Of a DNA stretch of 64,000 nt, positions 7,994 to 16,777 are shown piece by piece. A program made the translations under genes and the position numbers. Position 1 is the stretch's first letter; each line of letters opens with the position of its first letter. This DNA is from Marivita sp041725935 (GTDB taxonomy: Bacteria > Pseudomonadota > Alphaproteobacteria > Rhodobacterales > Rhodobacteraceae): contig JBGRQD010000015.1 of NCBI GenBank assembly GCA_041725935.1, positions 28,183 through 92,182 on the forward strand, read 5' to 3'. Under the pieces are notes generated by a model that had not been told where the DNA came from, did not search any database, and saw only the letters and a list, made by a program, of their open reading frames with translations.

Positions 7994-9874
7994 ATGTCAT
8001 TTGCGAGTTTCAAGGACCGCAACGCGATTGAGAACGAGATGCCATGGGGCGATCGGGACATTCCCGCCACGCTTTATGGTCAGTTGAGCAAGACCGCCGC
8101 GGCCTTCCCGAACCGGCCCGCTGCCAGTTTCCAATTGCTTTCAGGACCGGACGACAAGGCCGAAACCCTGACCTGGGCGAATCTTCTGGCGCGCACGGTT
8201 CAGGCGGCCAACCTGTTTCGCAAGTTGGGTATCGGTGAAGACGACGTCGTGGCCTACGTGCTGCCCAACAGCACCGAAACCATCGTGACGCTACTTGGGG
8301 GCGCGATTGCCGGGATCGCCAACCCGATCAACCCGCTGCTGGAGCCGGAACAGATCGCCGCCATCCTGCGCGAAACCGGGGCCAAGGTGGTGGTCACGCT
8401 CAAGGCCTTTCCCAAGTCCGATGTGCCGCAGAAGGTGGCCGAGGCGTGCCGCCATGCGCCCAAGGTCCAGACCGTGCTCGAAGTGGACCTCAACCGCTAT
8501 CTCACGCCGCCCAAATCATGGATCGTGCCGCTTGTCCGGCCCAAGAACCCCGGCGGGCATCATGCCGATGTCCGCAGCTTCACCGCCGAGGTGAAAAAGC
8601 AGAACACCACGCTTGATTTCGCCGACAGCACCGGCGACCGGGTCGCTGCCTATTTCCACACCGGCGGCACCACGGGCATGCCCAAGGTCGCGCAGCACAC
8701 TTACTCGGGCATGATCTACAACGGCTGGCTGGGCAACCGGCTGCTGTTTACCGAAGAGGACAGCATCATGTGCCCGCTGCCTCTTTTCCACGTCTTTGCC
8801 TGTCACGTGATCCTGATGGCCTCGCTCGTGTCCGGCGCGCACACGGTGTTCCCGACGCCACAGGGATACCGGGGCGAGGGCGTGTTCGACAATTTCTGGA
8901 AGCTGTGCGAACGCTGGAAAACCACCTTCGTGATCACCGTGCCCACCGCCATGTCGGCGCTGATGCAGCGCCCGGTCAATGCCGATCTGTCCACCATCAA
9001 AACCGCGTTTTCGGGATCGTCGCCGCTGCCGCTGGAACTGTTCCACCGCTTCGAGAAATCCTGCGGCGTGACCGTGGTCGAGGGCTACGGCCTGACCGAG
9101 GCGACCTGCCTTGTGTCCTGCAACCCGCCGGACGGGATCAAGAAGGTGGGATCCGTGGGCATCCCGTTCCCCTATACGGACGTGAAGATCCTGTCGCAGA
9201 AGAACGGCGATGTGGTGGAATGCGCCGCCGACGAAATCGGTGAGATCTGCGTCTCCAACCCCGGTGTGACGCCGGGGGGCACCTATACCGAGGCCGCAAA
9301 GAACGACGATCTGTATCACTACGGAAAGTACCTGCGCACCGGCGATCTGGGCCGCATCGACGCGGATGGATACGTCTGGATCACCGGGCGGGCGAAAGAC
9401 CTGATCATCCGCGGTGGCCACAATATCGACCCCGCCGAGATCGAGGAGGCTCTGCTGGCACATCCCGCCGTCGCCTTTGCAGGTGCGATCGGCCAGCCCG
9501 ACGAACATGCGGGCGAGCTGCCTTGCGCCTTTGTGGAACTGGTCGAGGGGGCCAATGTGACCGAGCAGGCCTTGCTCGAGCATTGCCAGGTGCATGTGCA
9601 CGAGCGCGCTGCGATCCCCAAGCACATGACCATTCTGGACGAACTGCCCAAGACCGCCGTGGGCAAGGTCTTCAAACCGGACCTGCGCAAACATGCCATC
9701 AGGCGGGTGTTCAACGCCGCACTCGACAAGGCGGGATCACCTGCGCGGGTGGAGGCTGTTGCCGATGACAAAACGCGCGGGCTGGTGGCGCAGGTCCATC
9801 TGCACGGCGCGAAGTCTGACGCTGTGGGGCACGTGCTGGGCAATTTCGCCACCCAGTGGGAGGTCTTGCGCTGA
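7994..9874 (+). CDS. Acyl-CoA synthetase (AMP-forming), FadD-like
   Basis: 626 residues; the ATG follows a strong GGGAGGGG site. The AMP-binding P-loop HTGGTTGMPK lies near residue 223, GYGLTEATC near 362, and RTGDLGRIDADGYVWITGRAKDLI covers the adenylate and hinge motifs. The C-terminal domain ends with the catalytic-lysine region LPKTAVGKVFKPDLR. It activates a carboxylic acid to its CoA ester through an acyl-AMP. Length fits long-chain or acyl-CoA synthetases of this group; chain length of the substrate is not readable. It is divergent from the ABC operon and monocistronic, ended by paired hairpins at 9883. Confidence 0.92.
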   Translation: MSFASFKDRNAIENEMPWGDRDIPATLYGQLSKTAAAFPNRPAASFQLLSGPDDKAETLTWANLLARTVQAANLFRKLGIGEDDVVAYVLPNSTETIVTLLGGAIAGIANPINPLLEPEQIAAILRETGAKVVVTLKAFPKSDVPQKVAEACRHAPKVQTVLEVDLNRYLTPPKSWIVPLVRPKNPGGHHADVRSFTAEVKKQNTTLDFADSTGDRVAAYFHTGGTTGMPKVAQHTYSGMIYNGWLGNRLLFTEEDSIMCPLPLFHVFACHVILMASLVSGAHTVFPTPQGYRGEGVFDNFWKLCERWKTTFVITVPTAMSALMQRPVNADLSTIKTAFSGSSPLPLELFHRFEKSCGVTVVEGYGLTEATCLVSCNPPDGIKKVGSVGIPFPYTDVKILSQKNGDVVECAADEIGEICVSNPGVTPGGTYTEAAKNDDLYHYGKYLRTGDLGRIDADGYVWITGRAKDLIIRGGHNIDPAEIEEALLAHPAVAFAGAIGQPDEHAGELPCAFVELVEGANVTEQALLEHCQVHVHERAAIPKHMTILDELPKTAVGKVFKPDLRKHAIRRVFNAALDKAGSPARVEAVADDKTRGLVAQVHLHGAKSDAVGHVLGNFATQWEVLR

Positions 9875-9882
9875 ACCTGTTT

Positions 9883-9927
9883 CGGATCGGCTGCGCCGAT
9901 CCGACCGACGCGCGCCTGCGGCGCGCG
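9883..9927 (+). terminator. Paired GC-rich hairpins with TGC loops
   Basis: First hairpin: stem CGGATCGGC (9883-9891), loop TGC, closing to 9903. Second: stem CGCGCGCC (9909-9916), loop TGC, closing 9920-9927. Both are perfect and start 9 bases after the acyl-CoA synthetase stop. The layout of two tandem hairpins recalls the tetraloop pairs elsewhere in the window, but the loops differ. Confidence 0.6.
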
Positions 9928-10021
9928 TTGTGTGCGTATTTGGAAAGAGAAGAAGACGGGGGTGTTGCTGGTGTCTGGCGCAGTGCTTGACCACGATGCG
10001 CGATCCGTGTCTGCTCGGTGC

Positions 10022-10420
10022 ATGGCAGACATCCCTGAACCTCCAACGCAAGTGGCCGATGCTCTTGACGGCATGCCCCAGCCGGTGCGCAACGCGCTGC
10101 ATCATCTGCGTGGGTTGATCTTCGACGTTGCTGCAACGAGTCCCGCTGTCGGTGCCGTCACGGAAACGCTTAAATGGGGCCAGCCGTCCTTTGTCGTTCC
10201 GACGGGCACGCCGGTGCGTTTGGGCGTGTCGAAATCCGGTGTGCCGGCGTTGTTCGTGCATTGCCAGACCACGGTGGTGTCCGACGCACGGGCGGTCTTT
10301 GGAACCGATCTGAGTTTCGAGGGCAACCGCGCCGTCCTCGTGCCGATGGGTGAACCGTTTCCCGACGCGGCTTTGCGCCAGGTGATCCACGCGGCGCTGA
10401 CATATCGTCTGAAACCTTAG
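10022..10420 (+). CDS. DUF1801 domain protein
   Basis: 132 residues from the ATG at 10022; a GTG at 9932 would add 30 residues of poor quality. The core GMPQPVRNALHHLRGLI, then ETLKWGQPSF, is the DUF1801 pattern, a small cytoplasmic domain of unknown biochemical role. No clear ribosome site is visible. It converges on the amidase gene and the two stops overlap by 4 bases, so the two ends are compact. Confidence 0.75.
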   Translation: MADIPEPPTQVADALDGMPQPVRNALHHLRGLIFDVAATSPAVGAVTETLKWGQPSFVVPTGTPVRLGVSKSGVPALFVHCQTTVVSDARAVFGTDLSFEGNRAVLVPMGEPFPDAALRQVIHAALTYRLKP

Positions 10421-11835
10421 CCCGCCATCGGGTCGATCAGGGTCACCGGCAGGTTCAGCGCCTGTTCCAGCTTATGCGCAACCTGCAAGAGCCGCGCCTC
10501 GCCGCGCGGCGGGCCGATCAGTTGAAGGCCCACCGGCATGCCTGACGGTGTGAACCCTACGGGCAATGACAGTGCGGGCAGACCTGCGACCGTGGCAAGG
10601 AAGGCGAATTGCAACCAGTCGATATAGTCGCGCATCGGGCGGCCCGCGACCTCGGTCGGGTACTCGATTTCGACCGGCAGGGGGGCAAGGCCGTTGACCG
10701 GGCAGGCCAGCACATCATGGGTTTGAAAGAACATGGCCATGTTGTTGTAGATCGCCGCGCGGTCGCGCTCGGCCTGCACGTAATCGTCGAAGGTCATCGC
10801 GCGGGCATCGGCTAGGTTGCCCTTGATCGTGTCCTTGTAATGCTGCGTGACGCTGTCCGGGGTGACCTGGTAGCTGCCGAGGAAGGACAGGCAGCGCAGG
10901 GCGCGAAATGTCTCATCCAGCCGGGGCAGGTCGGGGCAGTGTTCGACCACCGTGACATCCGGAAGGCGCAGGCTGTCGAGTGCCGCGCGCAACACGCTGT
11001 CGATCTCGGAGGTGACGGCGGCAAACCCGTTTAGGTCGGGTGTGTAGGCGATCCGTACCTTGCCCGCATCCTGCCGTGCTGTCTCGACATAGGGTGTCGC
11101 CGGGGGCGGAAAGGAGATCGGCCAAACCGGATCATAGCCCGCCATCGCATCGAGAAACAGCGCACAGTCCAGCACGTCACGGGCCATCGGGCCGTCGACG
11201 CCGCCATTGGTGAATCCCAGATGCACTGAACTGCCGCCCGCGATGCCGGGCGAGGGGCGCAGGCCCACGATGCCGCAGTAATTCGCCGGGCTGCGCAGGC
11301 TGCCGCCGAAATCGGACCCGTGGCTCAGCCACAGCTCTCCGGTGGCGAGGGACACGGCTGCACCGCCTGACGATCCGGCCGCGTTCATCGCGGTGTTCCA
11401 CGGGTTCCGCGTCGCGCCGAAGACGGCGTTGAACGTGTTGGCGCCGGCACCCATCTCGGGTGTGTTGGTCTTGCCCAGCACCACCCCGCCGCGCGTCTCC
11501 AACCGCTGCACCAGCGCATCGGAGGCTTTGGGGATATTGTCGGCCATCCCCTTGGTGCCAAAGGTGGTGCGCACGCCTTCGACCGGGTTGAGATCCTTGA
11601 TCCCTATGGGCAGCCCGGCAAGCAGGCTGTCCTTTGGCGCAGGTCTGGACCGCGCGCGGTCGAGGCAGCGCGTGACCACCGCATTCACCTGCGGTTCGAC
11701 CTGATCCATGCGGGCAAGGCTCGCCGCGATCAGGTCATCGGTGGTGATCTCGCCGCTTTGCAGCAGGTCGATCACATCGCGCGCAGATTTTGCACAAAGC
11801 TCGGGGCCGGAAAAGGCAGTGTCAGGGCGCGTCAC
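10417..11835 (-). CDS. Amidase (amidase-signature family)
   Basis: 472 residues with the full amidase-signature triad: Lys80 (GIKD), Ser155 (GSSGG) and nucleophile Ser179 (GSDFGGS); the 24-residue spacing of the two serines is the one seen in the family. It hydrolyses an amide or carbamate; substrate is unknown. It is not GatA in an operon with gatC or gatB. Its start ATG overlaps the stop of the upstream ArsR-type regulator by 4 bases (ATGA), so the two are co-translated and the amidase is probably controlled by that regulator. Confidence 0.9.
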   Translation of the reverse strand: MTRPDTAFSGPELCAKSARDVIDLLQSGEITTDDLIAASLARMDQVEPQVNAVVTRCLDRARSRPAPKDSLLAGLPIGIKDLNPVEGVRTTFGTKGMADNIPKASDALVQRLETRGGVVLGKTNTPEMGAGANTFNAVFGATRNPWNTAMNAAGSSGGAAVSLATGELWLSHGSDFGGSLRSPANYCGIVGLRPSPGIAGGSSVHLGFTNGGVDGPMARDVLDCALFLDAMAGYDPVWPISFPPPATPYVETARQDAGKVRIAYTPDLNGFAAVTSEIDSVLRAALDSLRLPDVTVVEHCPDLPRLDETFRALRCLSFLGSYQVTPDSVTQHYKDTIKGNLADARAMTFDDYVQAERDRAAIYNNMAMFFQTHDVLACPVNGLAPLPVEIEYPTEVAGRPMRDYIDWLQFAFLATVAGLPALSLPVGFTPSGMPVGLQLIGPPRGEARLLQVAHKLEQALNLPVTLIDPMAG

Positions 11836-12152
11836 GATTTGCAGAAAATCCCATGCAGATGCGCGATCAACCGCGCGGTGTTGTCGTCATTCAGGCTGTA
11901 ATAGATCGTCTTGCCATCGCGCCGGGTCTTGACCAGCTTCTCGTCGCGCAGACGGGCCAGCATCTGGCTGACCGCTGCCTGCCGGATATTGAGCAGCGCC
12001 TCGAGTTCGCCCACGGATTTTTCTCCGACGCCGAGATGGCAGAGGATCATCAAGCGTCCCTCATGCGCAAGCGTCTTGAGATAGGCGGCGGCCTTTTCCG
12101 CGCTTTCGGCCATGTCCTGCGCGGCAGCCGGCGCAAAACTCGAGTCTTTCAT
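11832..12152 (-). CDS. ArsR-family repressor of the SqrR/BigR persulfide-sensing type
   Basis: 106 residues, winged helix: recognition region NIRQAAVSQMLARLR (about 55-69), wing KTRRDGKTIYYSL. It has exactly two cysteines, Cys38 in MILCHL and Cys104 in GIFCKS. Their 66-residue spacing and the contexts match the Cys pair of SqrR and BigR, which form a tetrasulfide link when reactive sulfur rises and then leave DNA. It lacks the metal-site CVC motif of ArsR proper. First gene of a two-gene unit with the amidase. Family placement is strong; persulfide sensing is inferred from the residues. Confidence 0.85.
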   Translation of the reverse strand: MKDSSFAPAAAQDMAESAEKAAAYLKTLAHEGRLMILCHLGVGEKSVGELEALLNIRQAAVSQMLARLRDEKLVKTRRDGKTIYYSLNDDNTARLIAHLHGIFCKS

Positions 12153-12212
12153 CGATCATTCCCCAGTATCCCCTCAGGCATTTAACACCCAAGGGGCGCG
12201 GGTTTCAAAGAT

Positions 12213-13460
12213 TTATCTCGGTGCCCTGTCTTTTGGCTCGGTCGGTGCACCGCCGGTGAAGGCATTGCCGTTCTTGTAGTCACAGGGCACCTCCTGCATC
12301 TGCAGATGCAGACCGTCCCCGGTGAAGGGATGCGCGCGCGCTAGGTCTTCGTCCACGTCGATGCCGAGGCCCGGTGTGTCAGGCACGGTGATAAAGCCGT
12401 CCTCGACCCGGATCGCGTTGCGGATCAGGGCTTCGTGGAACGGGGTCTCGATGGTTTCGGCCAGAAGCACGTTCGGGATCGATGTGCACAGATGCACATT
12501 GGCGGCCCATTCGACCGGCCCGGCATAGAGATGCGGCGCCATCTCGGCATTGAACGCCTCGGCCATGCCTGACAGCTTCTTCATCTCCCAGATGCCACCC
12601 GCGCGACCCAAGGCCGGTTGCAGGATCTTCGCGCCACCCGTGCGCAGGAGCGTGGCGAACTCGGCCTTCGTGGTCAGGCGTTCGCCGGTGGCGATGGGGA
12701 TGCGCACCGCGCGCGCCACCTCGGCGAATTCCAGCAGGTTGTCGGGCGGGATCGGTTCCTCGTACCAGAGCGGCATATAGGGCTCGATCGCCTGTCCCAG
12801 CCGGATCGCACCCGATGTGTTGAACTGGCCGTGGGTGCCGAACAGAAGATCAGCCTTGTTGCCCACCGCCGACCGGATCGCCTTGCACATCTCGACCGAC
12901 AGCGCGATGTCCGTAAGCGCAGGTTGATGCCCGCCGCGGATCGTGTAAGGGCCCGCCGGGTCGAATTTCACCGCGGTAAAACCCTTGGCCACGTAATGCG
13001 TTGCCGCTTCGGCCTGTGCGTCGGGATCGGTCCAGAAGCCGGTGATGTCGTGATGGGGCAGGGGGTAGAGATAGGTATAGGCACGGATCTTGGGGGTCAT
13101 CTGCCCGCCCAGAAGCGCCCAGACCGGACGCTCGCGCGCCTTGCCGAGGATGTCCCAGCAGGCGATCTCCAGCCCTGAGAATGCCCCCATCACGGTGAGG
13201 TCGGGGCGCTGGGTGAAGCCCGAGGAATAGGCGCGACGGAACATCAGTTCGATGTTCTCGGGGTTTTCGCCCCGCATGTGCCGGTCGAACACGTCTTCGA
13301 TCACGGCTTTCATCGCGTCCGGGCCCACGCTGGAGGCATAACATTCCCCCCATCCGGTGATCCCGGTGTCGGTGGTCACCTTGACCAGCGTCCAGTAGCG
13401 CCCACCCCATCCCGGAGCGGGCGGTGCCGTTGTGATGATGTCGAGCGCGTGGAGTTTCAT
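12213..13460 (-). CDS. Enolase-superfamily sugar-acid dehydratase (mandelate racemase / muconate lactonizing group)
   Basis: 415 residues with an N-terminal capping domain (GWGECYASSVG) and a barrel domain holding VKFDPAGPY, WYEEPIPPDN (metal-binding Glu) and TGERL; GTHGQFN and the MAPHLYAGP stretch supply further active-site residues. Members of this group abstract the proton next to a carboxylate of sugar acids such as galactonate or galactarate. Neighbouring zinc dehydrogenase and MFS exporter suggest small-molecule catabolism, but they are separated by a hairpin pair. Exact substrate is open. Confidence 0.85.
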   Translation of the reverse strand: MKLHALDIITTAPPAPGWGGRYWTLVKVTTDTGITGWGECYASSVGPDAMKAVIEDVFDRHMRGENPENIELMFRRAYSSGFTQRPDLTVMGAFSGLEIACWDILGKARERPVWALLGGQMTPKIRAYTYLYPLPHHDITGFWTDPDAQAEAATHYVAKGFTAVKFDPAGPYTIRGGHQPALTDIALSVEMCKAIRSAVGNKADLLFGTHGQFNTSGAIRLGQAIEPYMPLWYEEPIPPDNLLEFAEVARAVRIPIATGERLTTKAEFATLLRTGGAKILQPALGRAGGIWEMKKLSGMAEAFNAEMAPHLYAGPVEWAANVHLCTSIPNVLLAETIETPFHEALIRNAIRVEDGFITVPDTPGLGIDVDEDLARAHPFTGDGLHLQMQEVPCDYKNGNAFTGGAPTEPKDRAPR

Positions 13461-13485
13461 GGCTCTTTACCTCGTGTCTGTCAGG

Positions 13486-13527
13486 CGATGGGTTGACGCA
13501 TCGTAGAGTTTCCGACGACGGAAACTC
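13486..13527 (-). terminator. Paired tetraloop hairpins, copy B
   Basis: Hairpin one: CGATGGG (13486-13492), loop TTGA, CGCATCG (13497-13503), one mismatch. Hairpin two: perfect 9 bp stem GAGTTTCCG (13506-13514), loop ACGA, closing 13519-13527. It lies downstream of the alcohol dehydrogenase stop and before the dehydratase start on the same strand, so it probably separates the two transcripts. Confidence 0.65.
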
Positions 13528-13550
13528 CGTCGCGATATGTCAAAGGCGCT

Positions 13551-14630
13551 TCAGAAAACGATCACGTTGCGTTTGGCGCCGCCGGACCTCGTGTCGGTGA
13601 TGGCCTCGTTGATCTGGTCAAGCGACCAGCGCCCCGACACCAGCTCGTCCAGTTTCAGCCGACCCTGACGATAGAGATCGGCCAGCCACGGAATGTCGCG
13701 GCGGATCACCACGTCACCCATCTTGGACCCGACCATGCCTTGCGCCATGTAGGCCAGCACGACCGGTTCATATTCCGCCATGGCCCCGGAATGCGGCATG
13801 CCGATCATCACCATACGCCCGCCCCATCCCAGAAAGCGCGGCGCGTCATTATAAGCCGGGATCGCACCGACGGTCACGGCGACCAGATCGGCCCCACGTC
13901 CAAGGATGCGGTATACCTCTTTCCAAGGGGCCTTGCCCGTGGCCAGAACGCCGTCGGTTGCGCCGAAACTCTTGGCGGTCTCCAGCTTGTCCTCGGTCAT
14001 GTCGACGGCGACGATCCGGCGCGCTCCGGCGATCCGCGCGCCCTGGATTGCGTTGAGGCCAACGCCTCCCGCGCCGATCACCACCACGTCCTCGCCCGCC
14101 CGCAAGCGGCCTGCGTTCACCACGGCACCCACGCCGGTGATCACACCACAGGCCATCAGGGCCACCGCTTCGGGCGGCATGTCACCCGGCAGCGGCACAA
14201 TCTGGCTCTGGTCCACCACCACCCGTTCGGCAAAGGCCCCGCAATTCATCGCCTGCACCACGGAGGTGCCATCGGCGCGGGTGATCGGGGACATCTCGGT
14301 TCCCGGAGTGTCGCAGATGGTCGGCCTGCCGCTTGCGCAATTCGGACAGGTGCCGCAAGCTCGGATGAGTGTCACGACAACGCGCTGGCCCTCGATCAGC
14401 CCCTGCACGCCCGGCCCGATGGCCGAGACGCGCCCCGCCGCTTCGTGGCCGTAGACCGCGGGCAGATCACCGCCCCAGGCCCCTTCGGCGAAATGGATGT
14501 CCGAATGGCAGATCGCCACCGCTTCGAGCGTGACCTCGATTTCTCCGGCCAGGGGCGCGCGGAGGTCGAGCTCTTCGATCCGAAGGGGTTGGCCGAATTC
14601 GGTACAGACGGCAGCCTTGATGCGTGTCAT
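13551..14630 (-). CDS. Zinc-dependent alcohol dehydrogenase (MDR family)
   Basis: 359 residues from the ATG at 14630, preceded by GGGAGACC. Catalytic zinc ligands appear as CHSD (about residue 39) and GHEAAG; the structural zinc lobe is CGTCPNCASGRPTIC. The nucleotide fold carries GAGGVG, indicating NAD(P). Family resemblance is to class III-like and related long-chain alcohol dehydrogenases that act on alcohols or formaldehyde adducts. No formylglutathione hydrolase is adjacent, so a formaldehyde role is not supported here. Confidence 0.9.
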   Translation of the reverse strand: MTRIKAAVCTEFGQPLRIEELDLRAPLAGEIEVTLEAVAICHSDIHFAEGAWGGDLPAVYGHEAAGRVSAIGPGVQGLIEGQRVVVTLIRACGTCPNCASGRPTICDTPGTEMSPITRADGTSVVQAMNCGAFAERVVVDQSQIVPLPGDMPPEAVALMACGVITGVGAVVNAGRLRAGEDVVVIGAGGVGLNAIQGARIAGARRIVAVDMTEDKLETAKSFGATDGVLATGKAPWKEVYRILGRGADLVAVTVGAIPAYNDAPRFLGWGGRMVMIGMPHSGAMAEYEPVVLAYMAQGMVGSKMGDVVIRRDIPWLADLYRQGRLKLDELVSGRWSLDQINEAITDTRSGGAKRNVIVF

Positions 14631-14706
14631 GGGGTCTCCCTTGTTCCTCGAGCGCAACGTGAGGGGCGGGCAGGCCAAGCGCAAGCGGGAAGTCGACCTC
14701 TGCGGG

Positions 14707-15918
14707 TCAGGCCGCGACAGGGCTTCGGCGCGGGGCCAGAAACACCACTAGCGCCACGACGATCAGGCCGAGAGACACGAGGAACGGCGCACCGGGAAAA
14801 TGCACCGCCGCCCCGGCTCGGGTGTATTGCGCAAAGACGGTGGTCATCACCATCGGTGCCACGATCATCGCGATCGCCCCGACCGAGGTCAGCGCGCCCT
14901 GCAATTCGCCCTGCCGCTTGTTCCCGACCGTCCGTGACATGATGCCTTGCAGCGCAGGCGTGATCACCGCGCCCAGGGCGGCCAACGGTGTCAGGAACAG
15001 CGCCACGGTGCCGGAGGTCACAAAGGCCAGCGCGCCAAAGGCGAAGACATCGAAGACAAGCCCGTAGATCACCGTGCCGCGTTCTCCGAGGCGGGCGAGG
15101 ATCAGCCGGATCAAACCGCCCTGAACGACCGCCATCATCACCCCGAAGAGGCCGAGAGATAGGCCGATCATGCCCGCGTTCCAGCCGAACCGTGCGTGCC
15201 CGTAATAGGCCCAGATCGCCGGGTAGACGAAAAACGCCACCTGATAGAGAAAGAACACCGTCAGAAGCCGCCCCAGACCCGGCAATGCGCCCAGCGACCT
15301 GAACGCGCCGAACGGATTGGCGCGGCGCCAGTCAAACGGGCGGCGGATCGCATCGGTCACGGTTTCGCGCAGCACGAAATGGCCAAGGATCGCGTTTGCC
15401 CCCGCCAGTGCCGCCGCAACCCAGAACGGCGCGCGCGTGCCCCATTCGCCGAGCAGCCCGCCCAACAGCGGTCCGATCACGAAACCCAGCCCGAACGCAG
15501 CGCCTACCAGTCCGAAATTCTGTGCCTTCTTCGCGGGGTCCGAAATGTCGGCCATATAGGCCGTCGCGGTTGCTTGCGTCGCGGTCGTGATCCCACCGAT
15601 TACGCGTCCCAACAGCAAGAGCCACATGCTCCCGGCGACTGCCATGATCACGTAATCTGCGGTCATCACGGCCAGCGAGATCAGCAGGACGGGACGTCGG
15701 CCGAACCGGTCCGACAGGTTGCCGATCACCGGGCCGAAGAGGAATTGCATCACCGCAAAGACCGTGGTCAGGATACCGCCCCACAGCGCCGCATTGGCCA
15801 GATCGCCACCGGTCACATCGCGGATCAGGTCTGGCATCACGGGTATGATCAACCCGACTCCCATAGCGTTGATCATCACGGTGATCAGGATAAAGACGAC
15901 GGGCAGGCGCATGGGCAC
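14707..15918 (-). CDS. MFS multidrug/tetracycline-type exporter
   Basis: 403 residues, 12 predicted membrane helices. Motif A GNLSDRFGRRPVLL lies between helices 2 and 3 and the family's GPLLGG motif follows in helix 5, as in TetA/Bcr-type drug-proton antiporters. It sits in the inner membrane and expels an unknown small molecule. An inverted repeat 33 bases before the start suggests control by a TetR-like repressor, but no such gene is adjacent. Start could also be the next in-frame ATG two codons on. Confidence 0.88.
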   Translation of the reverse strand: MPMRLPVVFILITVMINAMGVGLIIPVMPDLIRDVTGGDLANAALWGGILTTVFAVMQFLFGPVIGNLSDRFGRRPVLLISLAVMTADYVIMAVAGSMWLLLLGRVIGGITTATQATATAYMADISDPAKKAQNFGLVGAAFGLGFVIGPLLGGLLGEWGTRAPFWVAAALAGANAILGHFVLRETVTDAIRRPFDWRRANPFGAFRSLGALPGLGRLLTVFFLYQVAFFVYPAIWAYYGHARFGWNAGMIGLSLGLFGVMMAVVQGGLIRLILARLGERGTVIYGLVFDVFAFGALAFVTSGTVALFLTPLAALGAVITPALQGIMSRTVGNKRQGELQGALTSVGAIAMIVAPMVMTTVFAQYTRAGAAVHFPGAPFLVSLGLIVVALVVFLAPRRSPVAA

Positions 15919-15950
15919 AACTTTCGGGGTCAGGCAGGCGCGCCCTTCAG

Positions 15951-15963
15951 GTGTAAACTACAC
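15951..15963. promoter_or_regulatory. Palindromic operator candidate upstream of MFS exporter
   Basis: GTGTA-AAC-TACAC (15951-15963), directly followed by TTGAC...GTCAA (15964-15982). On the minus strand the region reads GTGAACT...AGTTTACAC, a broader imperfect palindrome in TetR-operator style. It lies between the exporter start and the upstream lactonase stop. Confidence 0.45.
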
Positions 15964-15978
15964 TTGACAGTTCACCAG

Positions 15979-16767
15979 TCAATGCGCCTGTGCGGCGATG
16001 AACTCGGCCAACACGCGGGCATAGGTGTCGGGGGCTTCGACGCAAGGAAGATGCCCCGCCTTGCGGATCAGGTGAAACCGCGATCCCGGCACGAGATCGG
16101 TCGTTTCGCGCACCAGATCGGCCGGTGTCGATCCATCCTCGCTGCCCGCGATCCCCAATGTTGGCAGGCGCAGGGCTGCTGTGGTCGTATAGAAATCGGT
16201 GCCCGCGATGGCCTGCGCGCAGCCGATATAGCCTTCGGCGGGGGTGCGGGTCATCATGTTGCGCCAGAAGCGGAATTCGGCGGATACGCGAAAGGACGGG
16301 GTGAACCAGCGGATCATCGTGGCATCTGCCAGAGCCTCGACACCGCCCGCCTGCACGTCAGCGATGCGCTGGTCCCAGATGGCGCGCGTGGCGATGCGCG
16401 CGGCGGTGTTCGACAGCACCAGCGCACGCACAAGGTCCAGCCGTTTCGCCGCCAGCCCCTGCGCAATCATTCCGCCGATGGACAGACCGACGAAGACCGC
16501 ACTGCGCACCCCGAGATGGTCCATCAAAAGCTCTGCATCCCTGACCAACGTGCCCATGCCGTAAGGCGGGGCAGGGCAGTCGGACAGGCCGTGCCCGCGC
16601 GTGTCATAGCGGATATAGCGCAGCCCGGTCTTTGGCAGCCGGGCGATCACCTTGTCCCACAGCCGCAGATCGGTGCCCAAGGAGTTGGCGAACACGACGG
16701 GCGCGCCCTCCGGGTCACCGTCGATGCGGTAATGCAGGCGCAGCCCGTCCAGATCGGCAATCAGCAT
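15979..16767 (-). CDS. pcaD: 3-oxoadipate enol-lactonase-like alpha/beta hydrolase (PcaD family)
   Basis: 262 residues from MLIADLDG at 16767. Alpha/beta hydrolase with nucleophile elbow GLSIGG, a late Asp (GSEDGSTP) and catalytic His in AGHLPCVE; RGHGLSDCP and the NSLGTDLRLWD opening are PcaD-like. PcaD opens 3-oxoadipate enol-lactone in the protocatechuate branch of aromatic catabolism. No other pca genes are nearby; instead it closes an operon with a PLP dehydratase, another hydrolase and a dehalogenase, so its real substrate may differ. Confidence 0.78.
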   Translation of the reverse strand: MLIADLDGLRLHYRIDGDPEGAPVVFANSLGTDLRLWDKVIARLPKTGLRYIRYDTRGHGLSDCPAPPYGMGTLVRDAELLMDHLGVRSAVFVGLSIGGMIAQGLAAKRLDLVRALVLSNTAARIATRAIWDQRIADVQAGGVEALADATMIRWFTPSFRVSAEFRFWRNMMTRTPAEGYIGCAQAIAGTDFYTTTAALRLPTLGIAGSEDGSTPADLVRETTDLVPGSRFHLIRKAGHLPCVEAPDTYARVLAEFIAAQAH

Positions 16768-16777
16768 GGTGCGGGCC

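Noticed and set aside
8516..9694. Long minus-strand frame inside the acyl-CoA synthetase gene
   Set aside because: Shadow of a well-supported gene; same antisense bias in amino acids.
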